Shown here: piece after piece, positions 19,572 to 30,035 of the stretch | How the letters are laid out: each line of letters starts with the position of its first letter | Position numbering within the stretch: the first letter of the stretch is position 1 | Assembly (NCBI GenBank): GCA_016935615.1 | Contig: JAFGQO010000158.1 | Span: 19,090 to 83,089, forward strand | Length of the DNA: 64,000 nt | Source of the DNA: Bacteroidales bacterium | GTDB taxonomy: Bacteria; Bacteroidota; Bacteroidia; Bacteroidales; UBA10428 | Direction: 5' to 3' | The notes under the pieces: generated by a model | The model's input: the letters and a program-made list of their open reading frames with translations, nothing else | What the model was told of the DNA's origin: nothing | The model's database searches: none | Program-made: the position numbers and the translations under genes

Positions 19572-20498
19572 CTACCTGTTGATTCTATACTTTTCAGCGA
19601 ATTTTTCGGAGATGTAATTATCATAGTTTTCACAAACATGTGAAGCAAATTCAACTGCAGTCTCAATAATCTGTTTCCACTCATCCAAAGTAAGATTCTG
19701 CAGTTGTTTGTGACCAATGTTGTTCTTAAATAAGGAGTACACAATTCCGGCATTAAAATTATCACCGGCTCCTATGGTACTTTTTGATACAATAGATTTA
19801 ATTGAAAATTTCGCGGACAATTTAGGAGTTCGCAGAAAAACTCCTTTTGTCGACGAAGTATACAGCATACAAGGAGGTTTTTCTCCAAATTGCCGAAAGG
19901 TTTCGTCAGCATCCTTTGAACCGTATATGAGTGAGAAATCCTCATGAGAACCCCTGACAATACTTGCAAATGATATATTCTCAAGTATCATCGGCTTCAA
20001 CTGGGGAAGATCATGAAGGTGCTGTTTTCTGAAATTCGGATCATAAATAATGATGGCTTTTTTCTTATAGGCTTCCTTAATAAAATGCATCAGTTTTGCT
20101 CGCACCTCCGGAGTTATCGCATAAAAAGAACCGAATAAAACAATGTCATCCTGGTTCACATGAGGAAAATCAATATTTAACCTTTTTTCCGGATAGATTT
20201 TATAAAAATCATAACTGGCATCGTTGTTTTCATTCAAAAATGCCAGTGCCAATGCTGATTTCCCATCATAATACCGATATACATAATCGGTGTTAACATT
20301 GTTGTTTTTAAGAAAGAGATCGATAAAATTGCCTACTTCATCCAGACCATATTCCCCAATAAACTGAACAGGAATATTCAAACGACCCAAACTAACTGCC
20401 GTATTTAAACATGCTCCTCCTGCCTTAGCTGTAAATGGTTGTTTCTCTTTAATTAAAATATCCAGCACCGTTTCTCCAATAGCATATACTTTCCGCAT
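19572..20498 (-). CDS. PfkB-family carbohydrate kinase
   Basis: GETVLDILI, AKAGGACLNTAVSLGRL, C-terminal STIGAGDNFNAGIV. Confidence 0.92.
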   Translation of the reverse strand: MRKVYAIGETVLDILIKEKQPFTAKAGGACLNTAVSLGRLNIPVQFIGEYGLDEVGNFIDLFLKNNNVNTDYVYRYYDGKSALALAFLNENNDASYDFYKIYPEKRLNIDFPHVNQDDIVLFGSFYAITPEVRAKLMHFIKEAYKKKAIIIYDPNFRKQHLHDLPQLKPMILENISFASIVRGSHEDFSLIYGSKDADETFRQFGEKPPCMLYTSSTKGVFLRTPKLSAKFSIKSIVSKSTIGAGDNFNAGIVYSLFKNNIGHKQLQNLTLDEWKQIIETAVEFASHVCENYDNYISEKFAEKYRINR

Positions 20499-21064
20499 TA
20501 TCCTTTCTCTTTTACCAATTTCAATAAATCATTATATTCACCCGTTCCTGCTTCCCTGCAAAGTTCAAAAAGTATTGATTCACTTGATGTGATCACAGAA
20601 CCTACATCACGCATACGCCATACTGCAACATCTTTGTCACTTTCCTGGCTTGATCCGATGCAATCATTGACAATTACCGGATTAAAGTTATTATAAAGCA
20701 GATCCAGTGCTGTCTGCAGAATGCAAATATGAGCCTCGACACCCATCATAATCACATTTCTTTTCCCTATGCGATTTAACACTTTAATAAAAGCAGGTTC
20801 ACGATAACAGCTGAAAGTCTTTTTTTCAATGTATGAAAAATTGCCTATTGCCTTGTTTATCTCAGAGATTGTTGCTCCCATACCTTTCGTGTTTTGCTGG
20901 GTAACAACAATAGGGACTTCGAATAATTTCAATCCCTTAAGCAACCGAAGGGTATGCCGAACCAATAACTTGCTCTTATCCATTGCAGGTATCATCTTTT
21001 CCTGCATGTCTATAACAAGACCAATCGTATTTTCACGGTTAATTCTCATAACTTGTGATGACAA
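20498..21064 (-). CDS. Isochorismatase-family cysteine hydrolase
   Basis: NTIGLVIDMQEKMIPAM; VIMMGVEAHICILQTALDLL. Confidence 0.92.
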   Translation of the reverse strand: MSSQVMRINRENTIGLVIDMQEKMIPAMDKSKLLVRHTLRLLKGLKLFEVPIVVTQQNTKGMGATISEINKAIGNFSYIEKKTFSCYREPAFIKVLNRIGKRNVIMMGVEAHICILQTALDLLYNNFNPVIVNDCIGSSQESDKDVAVWRMRDVGSVITSSESILFELCREAGTGEYNDLLKLVKEKG

Positions 21065-21217
21065 AAATACACATTAACTTTTTTAAAAGACAATATTTAT
21101 CAGTTAAGTACTTTTTTCCCTTGATTGGATTAGTCAATAAGCAGGTCAAATAGTATTGCTCTTCCCCCACTAATATAATTGAAAATTCTCTATAAGAAAA
21201 ATATTCCGTTCTTGTTA

Positions 21218-21841
21218 TTAAACTTGTCTTGATTTTTGACCCAAATAACCTCCATGATGCCGTTTGGCATAATCCTGGGCTGAAAATTGAATTCTTTCCA
21301 TCATTAAAACTACTAAAATATCTCCTATTACAGTCATGGTGGTGGTAGAAGTCGTGGGAGTCAATCCCAACGGACAAACTTCATCAGGATTGCCAGTATT
21401 AAAAACGATATCGGATAATTCACCCAAAGGGCTGTTTGCATTTCCTGTTAAAACCATAACAGGTATCTCGGAAAAGAGATTTTTACTCAGTTTAAAAAGT
21501 TCCAGTATTTCGCGGGTCTTGCCGGAATTGGAAACCAAAAAAATCATGTCATTATATTGAATAACTCCAAGATCTCCATGCTGAGCATCACTCGGATGTA
21601 AAAAAATGGCCGGAGTACCTGTTGAACTAAAGGTTGTTGCTATATTTTGGGCAATTTGTCCGGCTTTTCCCATACCACTGACTATCAGCTTTCCGTGCAT
21701 TTGGTGTACATGTCGGTAAATCAGATCAACTGCTTTTTTATAAACGTCGCTTACCGGTATGTTCCTGATAGCGTCTGCCTCCTTTTCAAGCAATTTCATT
21801 ATTCTTTCTTCCATCGATTTTTTTTTCAAATATAATCTCAA
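21218..21841 (-). CDS. SIS-domain sugar-phosphate isomerase, KpsF/GutQ-like without CBS domains
   Basis: GKLIVSGMGKAGQIAQNIATTFSSTGTPAIFLHPSDAQHGDLGVI; VSNSGKTREILEL; ends after HHGGYLG. Confidence 0.88.
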   Translation of the reverse strand: MRLYLKKKSMEERIMKLLEKEADAIRNIPVSDVYKKAVDLIYRHVHQMHGKLIVSGMGKAGQIAQNIATTFSSTGTPAIFLHPSDAQHGDLGVIQYNDMIFLVSNSGKTREILELFKLSKNLFSEIPVMVLTGNANSPLGELSDIVFNTGNPDEVCPLGLTPTTSTTTMTVIGDILVVLMMERIQFSAQDYAKRHHGGYLGQKSRQV

Positions 21842-21889
21842 TCATCTGGATTGGAAAATTATTTTATCCCGGGTGAATAAAATTAAGCA

Positions 21890-22262
21890 TAATCGGATTG
21901 CGGATTGTGAATTTGGAATAAATTGTAAGTATCAAGTAACCATTCTAAAAATAACAAACTCCAAACTCAATATCCAATAATTATCAATCTTATCTTTCCA
22001 ACTTCTCATCTTCTCAACTTCTCTACACAAGCCATGGTTTCGTTCCGTTCCCCTTAAATGGTCTCTGGTCTATAGTTTGCAGTTAAACAGTTACACGATT
22101 AAACAGTTAAACAAGAAACCCAAGAACCTAAAAACCGTCTCATCTTCGTCTTCCGACTTCGGACTTCCGACTCCAAACTCTAAACATCTCACCTCATCAA
22201 CTATTCAACTTTCGATTTCTTACTTCTCAACCAATCAACTTCTCACCATTCAGCATAACGGT
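21890..22262. repeat. Low-complexity phrase-repeat intergenic region, copy 1
   Basis: Short phrases such as gacttcggacttccgactccaaactctaaacatctc, aacttctcatcttctcaacttctc, agttaaacagttacacgattaaacagttaaac. Confidence 0.75.
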
Positions 22263-22323
22263 TTCCCTCAATTAACTTATTTTTATCCTTACTTTTACAA
22301 TAAACAAAATCTTGGTTTGAATT

Positions 22324-23835
22324 ATGAATTTCTCCCTTCAGAAAGGCATTTTTATCCCGATTGTATGTATGATCTTATTCTATTCATGCAATTACAAAAG
22401 AAAACTTACCGCCAAAAATATACGACTTTCGCCACTATATTCTTCAGGCATGGTCATTCAGGCATCGCCAAACACGGTTATCAGAGGGTATGCAGATCCC
22501 GGATCGGTACTTGCAGTAAGAATAGCTGACTACCTAAAAACCGTACATACTGATTCATCCGGGAAATGGATGGCTCAATTTCCTGAGATCATCCTCAAAA
22601 AATCATTCTCAATCAGTATTGAAGGTGTTGACACAATCATTGAGTTAAAACATGTTATTGCCGGTAAAGTTTATCTTGTTACCGGAGATGCATTTTTGGA
22701 TCCTGCCGCAGTCTTACGTGAGAATTTTTGTGATGAAATGAATAAGGAACCCTATTTTCATCGAATAAAAGTATTTCAACCACTCCCATCTGACATTTCC
22801 AAACCTGCACTGCAATACAGTGAAGGAGAATGGAAACCTGCAGAAGAAGTTACAAATGATCCGAAAACCTGTAAAATAATTGCACTGATCAGAAAATTTT
22901 CAAATCGAAAAACAAAAAATATAGGTATAATTGATCTTACATGGCCCGGATCAACCATAGATTCATGGACCCCCGGAACAATATCGGATGATAACGTCAA
23001 AATAACACCTGAAAGATCAGGTATTGAACCTGTTCTAAAATACAACGACAGTATTTTTTCGGTCATCAGGCATATGTCGGACACTTGCACCGAAGGTATC
23101 TCAAGAGGAATAAAAAGACTATGGTTTGATGACGAATTCTGGAGAGAAACAACTTTGCCGGTAATCCTGCCAAATCGAATTGATTTTCCCAAAAAACGCA
23201 TAGTTTATTTGAGGAAAAAGATATACATATCATCCAGGTACCTTGCATCCGAATTCTTTATTCACCTGGGAAAAGTACATGGAAAAGCCGACTACTATTT
23301 CAACGAAACCAAACTGGAAGGCACCAGTATTGAAAATGGGCGAACCATGCTTGTTGTGCCTGATTCAGCTATGCGAGCATGGTCAAATCTGCTGGCGGTG
23401 AGATTTTTCTGTACAGATAGCCTGGCAGGAATATACGGACCGGAATTTACATGTCTGAATGGTGATTCTTCATTTTATATTGACATAGAGAAAAACTGGA
23501 AGTACAATGCATCGCTGGAAAAAAACTTCCCACAACACATTGAAATTGAGACCTATCCGTCGGGTATGTTCAATGGTATGCTTGCTCCGGTTCTGAATCA
23601 CCCTTATTCTGCATTTGTCTGGTATGGTGGTTACAATGATATTGTTGCTCCTGAACATTATGAAAAGAGCATCTGCGAGCTTCTCAGAGTTGCAGGCAGA
23701 GAGGAAAATTATATAGCATTCGATTTATCTTCAGACGATGACACTCTGGTATTTGGACACAGCTTAAAGCAACTTGAATTCAAATTAAAAATGGCGGCTA
23801 AGCGATGTGATGCTTCAGTCGTTGTGATAGAATAA
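22324..23835 (+). CDS. Degenerate sialate O-acetylesterase (SASA-like) lipoprotein, probable pseudoenzyme
   Basis: IRLSPLYSSGMVIQASPNTVIRGYADPGS matches the family N-terminus, but the catalytic GQSNM block reads VIAGKVYLVTGDAFLDPAA and the WYQGESN block reads VWYGGYNDIVAPEHY. Confidence 0.75.
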   Translation: MNFSLQKGIFIPIVCMILFYSCNYKRKLTAKNIRLSPLYSSGMVIQASPNTVIRGYADPGSVLAVRIADYLKTVHTDSSGKWMAQFPEIILKKSFSISIEGVDTIIELKHVIAGKVYLVTGDAFLDPAAVLRENFCDEMNKEPYFHRIKVFQPLPSDISKPALQYSEGEWKPAEEVTNDPKTCKIIALIRKFSNRKTKNIGIIDLTWPGSTIDSWTPGTISDDNVKITPERSGIEPVLKYNDSIFSVIRHMSDTCTEGISRGIKRLWFDDEFWRETTLPVILPNRIDFPKKRIVYLRKKIYISSRYLASEFFIHLGKVHGKADYYFNETKLEGTSIENGRTMLVVPDSAMRAWSNLLAVRFFCTDSLAGIYGPEFTCLNGDSSFYIDIEKNWKYNASLEKNFPQHIEIETYPSGMFNGMLAPVLNHPYSAFVWYGGYNDIVAPEHYEKSICELLRVAGREENYIAFDLSSDDDTLVFGHSLKQLEFKLKMAAKRCDASVVVIE

Positions 23836-23838
23836 CTA

Positions 23839-23906
23839 AAAAGTTACCTTATTTATTTGGCAGCAGTGCAATGTAAAAATTGAAAACCAAACAAAAGGTA
23901 ACTTTT
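23839..23906. repeat. 12-bp inverted repeat between convergent genes
   Basis: aaaagttacctt (23839-23850) / aaggtaactttt (23895-23906). Confidence 0.7.
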
Positions 23907-23918
23907 CGAGTTTACATA

Positions 23919-24635
23919 TTACCGGTTATCAAAAAAATCAAGGTTTATCCCCAGAAATAAATAAACCATCCCGGGATTCAGTCTTAAGCCTCTGAGCTCA
24001 GTACTGTTATCCACACTCAACTCCTGGCTCAGAATATAGTCGTGATTTAATACATCTCTGAATAGTTTTTCGTATTTTAATCCCAGTGTAAAGCAAACGA
24101 ACCGGATTTCTCCTCCTGCCATCATCCCGATGTTATTCCTGTTCAGTTCTTCATCAAGTAAATATCTTCTTCCGTCAAGAGAGCCGGAACGGATTGCTCT
24201 GATCGTTCGCTCATAAAACAATCCCGTGTTCAGGGAGAATACAATTCTCGCCTTGTAAACATGAAACTGATACTGATTGATTACTCCAAACCTCCAGGCA
24301 TTTCTGCGCAGCAAGGCATTTGTGTTGTACTGCATCATGGACGAACCATCTGAAGCAAGAAACCCGGAATAATTGCAGAATCTTATTGTATCGCTGCGAT
24401 AACCGATCATGAATTTCAGTGCGACATTTCCACCGGTATTGTGGAAACGTATAAATCCATTGTGTATGTATGTTCGTATAGACTGGTCGTATGCAGAACT
24501 TGGATTTGATTTATTGCTCCAACCTATATCAAATTGATATCCCAATCCAAAGCCTTGTGCAAAGGAAGATGTACCAATACACACAAATAAGATGAAGAAC
24601 AGAATTTTTCTCATAAGTAAAAATTTATTCCACAC
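23919..24635 (-). CDS. Putative outer-membrane beta-barrel protein
   Basis: Signal peptide ILFFILFVCIGTSSFAQG; alternating beta pattern ending in aromatic residues; likely start Met at about 24614. Confidence 0.55.
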   Translation of the reverse strand: MWNKFLLMRKILFFILFVCIGTSSFAQGFGLGYQFDIGWSNKSNPSSAYDQSIRTYIHNGFIRFHNTGGNVALKFMIGYRSDTIRFCNYSGFLASDGSSMMQYNTNALLRRNAWRFGVINQYQFHVYKARIVFSLNTGLFYERTIRAIRSGSLDGRRYLLDEELNRNNIGMMAGGEIRFVCFTLGLKYEKLFRDVLNHDYILSQELSVDNSTELRGLRLNPGMVYLFLGINLDFFDNR

Positions 24636-26349
24636 TGATTTCCCTTAGCTGTACATTATCTCTTCCCACGGCACGTGATCTGTCCTTTTCATATACCCAC
24701 AACAAAGTATGTGTTCCGACATCAAATATCATACTGAAACTAACCCATCCGGATTCTCCGCTCACATTGCTTATTTCATTCACACCATCAGCTGAGAAGG
24801 AAAATACATCGTAGGTAGTTTCAGAGCTGACATTGTATTCGAAAGTCAGAATTGCCGGCTCACTGTTGATAAGCCTTGCTTCCATGATTGTGATTTCGTT
24901 GTCCGGTATTTCAGGACTTTGATACATACCTTCAATCAAAGGCCATGGTGATGCAAATTCTATGCGATTGTATACATATTCATCCAGTTCATTTATGGTA
25001 ACGCACAACTGGTATTCAAAAGTTTTGACTTTTGTCCTGGCAAAATTCAAAGCTACCAGTGAATCGTATGCAGCAGGCACCTGATAGGAAGGTGTAATTT
25101 TCCCCGGTTCTATAGTCAATCCAAGATATTCCTCCATCTCGTTGTATAAGCCAAGTATCTCCTCAGTGTTGTTTTCAATTCTGATCGCCTTATGAGGAAT
25201 GCCTGATCGCAGGATTACATTTTCATTCTGTACAACAGATACACCGGTAAATACAGCTACCTGATCACCGCCAAGGTTCTTGGTTATGATGGTATAATCT
25301 TCAACAGGGATAATAAAAGTCGACTCACCCCGAGAGGGTATACTTGATAATCCCTGGGAAGATCCGTCAACAATTGCGATATCTTCAATCAGATTATCGT
25401 TTGCATATACATTGATCACAAAATCACTCTCATTTTTAATGGTTATCTCACCAACTTTGCCTATCGTGCTGTAAAAGAAAGGTATATCAATCTCAGCCTC
25501 TTTGTGGTACTCATTGATCACCACCTCATCTGTCTCTTCAGCCCAGCCAATATCTATTATATCTCCACTCTGAGAATTGGGATCGGAAAACCAGTAATGA
25601 TAATAAAGATATTGTACACCATAATCTACACTTACCATCTTATCGGTAATTCCGGGTTGCAGTGATGCTAATCTGGCCCCATTCTTACTATTGAGGAATA
25701 TATCTACCTGGTAAATTACCTCAAGTCCGTATTCATCAAGATTTGGATAATTTAATAACAGTGTGCCGGATCCGGCATAATTATCATCTCCTGTAATAAG
25801 CCAATTTGCTCTTTCTTCCGGCAGAGTGGTATTCGATAAGGCCACACTCCATTGCCTGTATACTTTTGACAGATCCGGGTTTTGTTCATCAATAACATCA
25901 TCATTCAACCAAATCTGGAGAAGACAGACTTCAAACTGCTCGTTGGGTATGTTCACAAGAAAACTCTCAGAATCAGGTGGTATACAAGTAATTGGCCCGT
26001 TTATACCATTATATCCTGTATAGTTTTTATACAACAACAATGTCTGGCCGGTTTGATTGTTTATGATCAGATTGCCGGTTTCATCAGGATAGCAATTTCT
26101 GTCGAAATCATATTCACAGGAATTGTCATCAATATCGGCAGCTACATCATAATTTACAGCATCCGGATCAGTGCATCCATAATGCTCAATCTCACATTGA
26201 CTAACAAACAGAGAAACAATAATAAAAGATAGAATTGCTAATGGTCTTGTGTTTCTCATATGAATCGAAATTAAGGAGTTATTTATTTCATTCTTCCCAC
26301 CTTTGTGTCTCTGCAACTGCAAACAAATTGCAGTTGCAGAGTTGTTCAC
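24625..26349 (-). CDS. Secreted lipoprotein, paralog of 26407..27453 (likely start Met at 26259)
   Basis: Lipobox VSQC; GCTDPDAVNYDVAADIDDNSCEY motif; shares blocks with the neighbour (GNLIINNQTGQTLLLYK, VYRQWSVALSN, YYHYWFSDPNS). Confidence 0.7.
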   Translation of the reverse strand: MNNSATAICLQLQRHKGGKNEINNSLISIHMRNTRPLAILSFIIVSLFVSQCEIEHYGCTDPDAVNYDVAADIDDNSCEYDFDRNCYPDETGNLIINNQTGQTLLLYKNYTGYNGINGPITCIPPDSESFLVNIPNEQFEVCLLQIWLNDDVIDEQNPDLSKVYRQWSVALSNTTLPEERANWLITGDDNYAGSGTLLLNYPNLDEYGLEVIYQVDIFLNSKNGARLASLQPGITDKMVSVDYGVQYLYYHYWFSDPNSQSGDIIDIGWAEETDEVVINEYHKEAEIDIPFFYSTIGKVGEITIKNESDFVINVYANDNLIEDIAIVDGSSQGLSSIPSRGESTFIIPVEDYTIITKNLGGDQVAVFTGVSVVQNENVILRSGIPHKAIRIENNTEEILGLYNEMEEYLGLTIEPGKITPSYQVPAAYDSLVALNFARTKVKTFEYQLCVTINELDEYVYNRIEFASPWPLIEGMYQSPEIPDNEITIMEARLINSEPAILTFEYNVSSETTYDVFSFSADGVNEISNVSGESGWVSFSMIFDVGTHTLLWVYEKDRSRAVGRDNVQLREISVE

Positions 26350-26406
26350 AAATGGTGTTCAGCCGGTAAGACTATAATAGCCCTGGTTTATTCTCTACAA
26401 TTCATT

Positions 26407-27453
26407 TTACTCAGCAGGTGGCTCTTCACCGTCCGGCTGCCCATCCACTTCCCAATCGACTGTATCCTCAGCAATAACAGTTATTGTAGTTGTTTCTATT
26501 ACAGTGCCATTGGTCAAGTGATGTGCACTTAAAATGTATTCTGCTTCAAGGGCATCTTCTTCATATATTGGCATGATGAAAGTATAGGTGCCATTTCTGT
26601 CAATTGTTGACAGGTTTTCAATACTTCCGTCTTCAAGGTAACAAATGCTTTCAATCAGTTTGTCACCGGCGAAAATCTGAACAGGATCACCAGATGTGTT
26701 GGAAATTCTCAGATTCCCGTATTTTGTTCCGCTGTTTTGTGCCGAACCCAGGTGCGGAATGATTATGGTTACATCCTTACGATTTTCATTTAAAATCAGC
26801 CATATATCTTTTTCTTCTCCGTTCACCAGCTCTTTTTCAATCCATCCTAACTCTTCAAATGATTCGCTGGTATTTTGATCGGAGAACCAGTAGAGGTAAT
26901 GCAGAGTATAATTGTCATAATCAATACCGACCACTCTATCCTGTCCTGCTTTCAGACTGGCAATTTTAGCACCGGTACGACCATCAAGATATACATCAAC
27001 AAACTCGTCGGTACCACCATAATACCTGAATGTGACAGTAGCGACATTTGTATACTGAGATGCTCCGCTGATATGCCAGGTAGCGCGGTCTTCCACTTTA
27101 TCACTGTTTGCCAGCGGCACAACCCACCTTTTATATACTTCCTCAGGATCCGGATTGTTCGGATCATCTTTAACATCTTCCCAAATATAAAGATCCAGTT
27201 GTACCGTACCTTCAGTCGGATTTGGAATATTTACCAGATAATCCGTCGCTGAAGCCGGTATTTTCTTAACCATGTACTCATCTTTATATAATACAAGGTG
27301 TTCATTCGAGTTATTAATAATCAATAAATTTCCTGTCGGATCCGGTTCACTGGGAACAAAATCTTTAGGAGGATCTTCTTCAAATAATTCACAAGAACTC
27401 ATGAATATTAAAGACAGAAACGATAGATAAAATAGAATTCTTTTCATGTTCAT
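26407..27453 (-). CDS. Secreted lipoprotein, paralog of 24625..26349
   Basis: Lipobox IFMSSC; GNLLIINNSNEHLVLYK, VYKRWVVPLAN, LHYLYWFSDQNT. Confidence 0.7.
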   Translation of the reverse strand: MNMKRILFYLSFLSLIFMSSCELFEEDPPKDFVPSEPDPTGNLLIINNSNEHLVLYKDEYMVKKIPASATDYLVNIPNPTEGTVQLDLYIWEDVKDDPNNPDPEEVYKRWVVPLANSDKVEDRATWHISGASQYTNVATVTFRYYGGTDEFVDVYLDGRTGAKIASLKAGQDRVVGIDYDNYTLHYLYWFSDQNTSESFEELGWIEKELVNGEEKDIWLILNENRKDVTIIIPHLGSAQNSGTKYGNLRISNTSGDPVQIFAGDKLIESICYLEDGSIENLSTIDRNGTYTFIMPIYEEDALEAEYILSAHHLTNGTVIETTTITVIAEDTVDWEVDGQPDGEEPPAE

Positions 27454-27912
27454 AAGATTTAGTGTTATTAAAATATTATTCTAAACATTATAATAGCCTT
27501 AGTTAATAAATGCTTTAAAAGATTCAGAATGATTCGGATCAGCAAACAGCTAACTGCTGCCGACTTAAGGAGGTATTTATCGTAAGCGATTATCATGCGC
27601 TGTCATTTAGTCAAGTAATAACCAAAAATGATACTAAACAGAGGTCTGCCTATTCAATATCTTTTTTTGAGAGCATTGTGTCATTACTCATTGAGAAATG
27701 ACAAACACTTTTTAAAAGGGTTGCATTTTAGCGCAGAAATAATTCGGATTGACAATAAATAAAATCCTGGGATTCAGAAAACCAGCAGTGCAAAAATTGG
27801 ATTTGTATTTCAGGCCAGGTAGATAAAATAAAGCACTTCGTAAAACCAAACCATGCCAATTCCATGCATCAATTTTCCTGACTTCCGGCTCTGATTCAAG
27901 AATGTAAAAATC

Positions 27913-29112
27913 TCAATAGGATGTTTCCGAAAGGATATTTTGCAGATGAATGTCCTGCAGTTTATGTTTCTCAACAGCCAGATCCACGAGTCGCTCAATG
28001 AGCTCAGGATAAGAAATGCCCGACAATTGCAAAAGTTTGGGGTACATGCTGATCCTGGTAAAACCCGGCAGAGTGTTTATCTCATTCAAAACAATCTCAC
28101 CGGAAGATCTCAGAAACATGTCCACTCTGGCCATGCCTGAACAGGCCAGCGTTTTAAAAGCCTTTTTTGCAATGGTCTGAACTTTCACAACTGTATCGTC
28201 GGAAATTTTTGCCGGCATTTCCAGTATCGCACCCTCAGCATCAAGGTACTTGGCCTCATAGGAATAAAATGAATGCCTTGGTATGATCTCACCAGGTACG
28301 GAAGCGATCAAATCGTCATTTCCCAGGATGGAACACTCAATCTCCCGACCATCAACAGCTTCTTCAATTAACACCCGCCTGTCAAATCTGAGAGCTTTGC
28401 GAATTGAATCTTCAAGTTCCTTTTTATTATGAATCTTGTATACTCCAACTGAGGATCCTGAGCATACAGGCTTAACAAATACTGGATAGATAAACCGGGC
28501 TTTTGTTTCCTGAACTATCTGATCCAGGTTATCCTCTTTTTCAACCAACAAATACCTGGCTACCGGAATGCCCGCCTGCATCAGCAATTGTTTTGCAATC
28601 AGCTTGTCCATTCCCACCGAAGATCCGAGTACATCAGCTCCGACACAGGGAAGGTTTATTATAGAACAAAATCCCTGCAGCGACCCGTCTTCTCCAAAAG
28701 TTCCGTGAATGATCGGAAATAGTACATCCAGTTTCCCCAAATCTTCCCCACTGAATAGACTTATGATCCTGTTCGTATTATCAATTGGGACTATAGCAAT
28801 CTGCTGATCAGGTTTCACATGCAAACATATGTTCTTAGGATCGCTGGCATGCGAAAGGTAATTGTTTTCATCGGCAAGAAACCAGTTCCCCTTTTTATCG
28901 ATTGCTATAAGTAAAAGATTGAATTTGGTGCGATCGACAGCATCGGCAATTGATTGTGCCGACTGAAGCGAAACTTCATGTTCACCTGAACGACCACCAA
29001 ATATAAGACCAAGATTCAGTTTCATTTTCAATTCAGAATTTAAAGAAATATACAAATTAATGAAAAAACCATTTCCTTTCGTGATGAGAAAAAAGAATGA
29101 TATAAACAGCAC
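27913..29112 (-). CDS. ddl: D-alanine--D-alanine ligase (likely start Met at 29025)
   Basis: MKLNLGLIFGGRSGEHEVSLQSAQSI; FPIIHGTFGEDGSLQGF; VLNEINTLPGFT. Confidence 0.95.
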   Translation of the reverse strand: MLFISFFFLITKGNGFFINLYISLNSELKMKLNLGLIFGGRSGEHEVSLQSAQSIADAVDRTKFNLLLIAIDKKGNWFLADENNYLSHASDPKNICLHVKPDQQIAIVPIDNTNRIISLFSGEDLGKLDVLFPIIHGTFGEDGSLQGFCSIINLPCVGADVLGSSVGMDKLIAKQLLMQAGIPVARYLLVEKEDNLDQIVQETKARFIYPVFVKPVCSGSSVGVYKIHNKKELEDSIRKALRFDRRVLIEEAVDGREIECSILGNDDLIASVPGEIIPRHSFYSYEAKYLDAEGAILEMPAKISDDTVVKVQTIAKKAFKTLACSGMARVDMFLRSSGEIVLNEINTLPGFTRISMYPKLLQLSGISYPELIERLVDLAVEKHKLQDIHLQNILSETSY

Positions 29113-29230
29113 CCATGTATTTAAATTCCGGAATAGATAATATCTTATGAAATATGGTCAGTATATGGAAAAATTAAGATCAATCTGCCTGTTAAAAATA
29201 ATACGGAACATTCATGAGACTGAGAATATT

Positions 29231-29668
29231 TCAAAACGTATTTTCCAGGTTTTCAACAATGTTCTCCAAATTGGTTAGATGTTCAGGAATTTCTAAATTC
29301 TCAATCACATGTTTTTCAGAAGAGTAATAATTATAGTTTGGAAAACTGTTCTTGAAAATATGGGCTATTACGGTAGGTATGGGTTTGTCCACCCAGAAAA
29401 CCACTTTCGTATCCCGCATCTGAATTTCATTATTCCTGGCATTTTCTCTTATCTCCTTCATTTTGTCAACAACTTCATCAAAATCCCTTTTATAAAGATC
29501 CTCAAATAAAATATCCCTGAAATCGATCAGTACTTTACTGATGCTTTTCCTTAAAGGATGCCTCATAATATAACCGGCGTATTGCAAATAAAGTTCAACA
29601 GATAAATCCCCGGTAAATTTCTCAACCAGAAGATTCTCTTTTTCAAAGATTTGATATCGAATTTCCAT
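29231..29668 (-). CDS. SpoIIAA/STAS-like small protein
   Basis: 145 aa; beta-strand-rich start, VLIDFRDILF, similar pattern to 47821..48195. Confidence 0.45.
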   Translation of the reverse strand: MEIRYQIFEKENLLVEKFTGDLSVELYLQYAGYIMRHPLRKSISKVLIDFRDILFEDLYKRDFDEVVDKMKEIRENARNNEIQMRDTKVVFWVDKPIPTVIAHIFKNSFPNYNYYSSEKHVIENLEIPEHLTNLENIVENLENTF

Positions 29669-30035
29669 GATACATAATTTGTGATACTACATCATTTTAT
29701 CTTTATATTGCATTCCATATAAAATACATCGCCCACTGCCGGTTTTGCTAAATATACAAAATATTAGTTACCTCCTGCCTAATCAATGGAATTTATCAAA
29801 ATTCCAGAATAAAATCGTTTCATTGTATCCGAAATGAATTTTACCATTGGAAATACTGACCCGGAATAATTATATTTATAGTATTAATGTTTATAATATT
29901 GACCATAACAAATGATATTGCTGGCAGGTTTCAATTATTCCTTGTTTTTGAAACAAAATAGTGCCGGACAATTGTTTTGAATAAATGAATACAAGAAAGA
30001 GTAACCGATCATGATTTACACCTGTTTTAAATAAA

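Noticed and set aside
22077-22529. 150-aa ORF across the phrase-repeat block
   Set aside because: Made of low-complexity repeat and overlaps the 5' end of the SASA-like gene in another frame.
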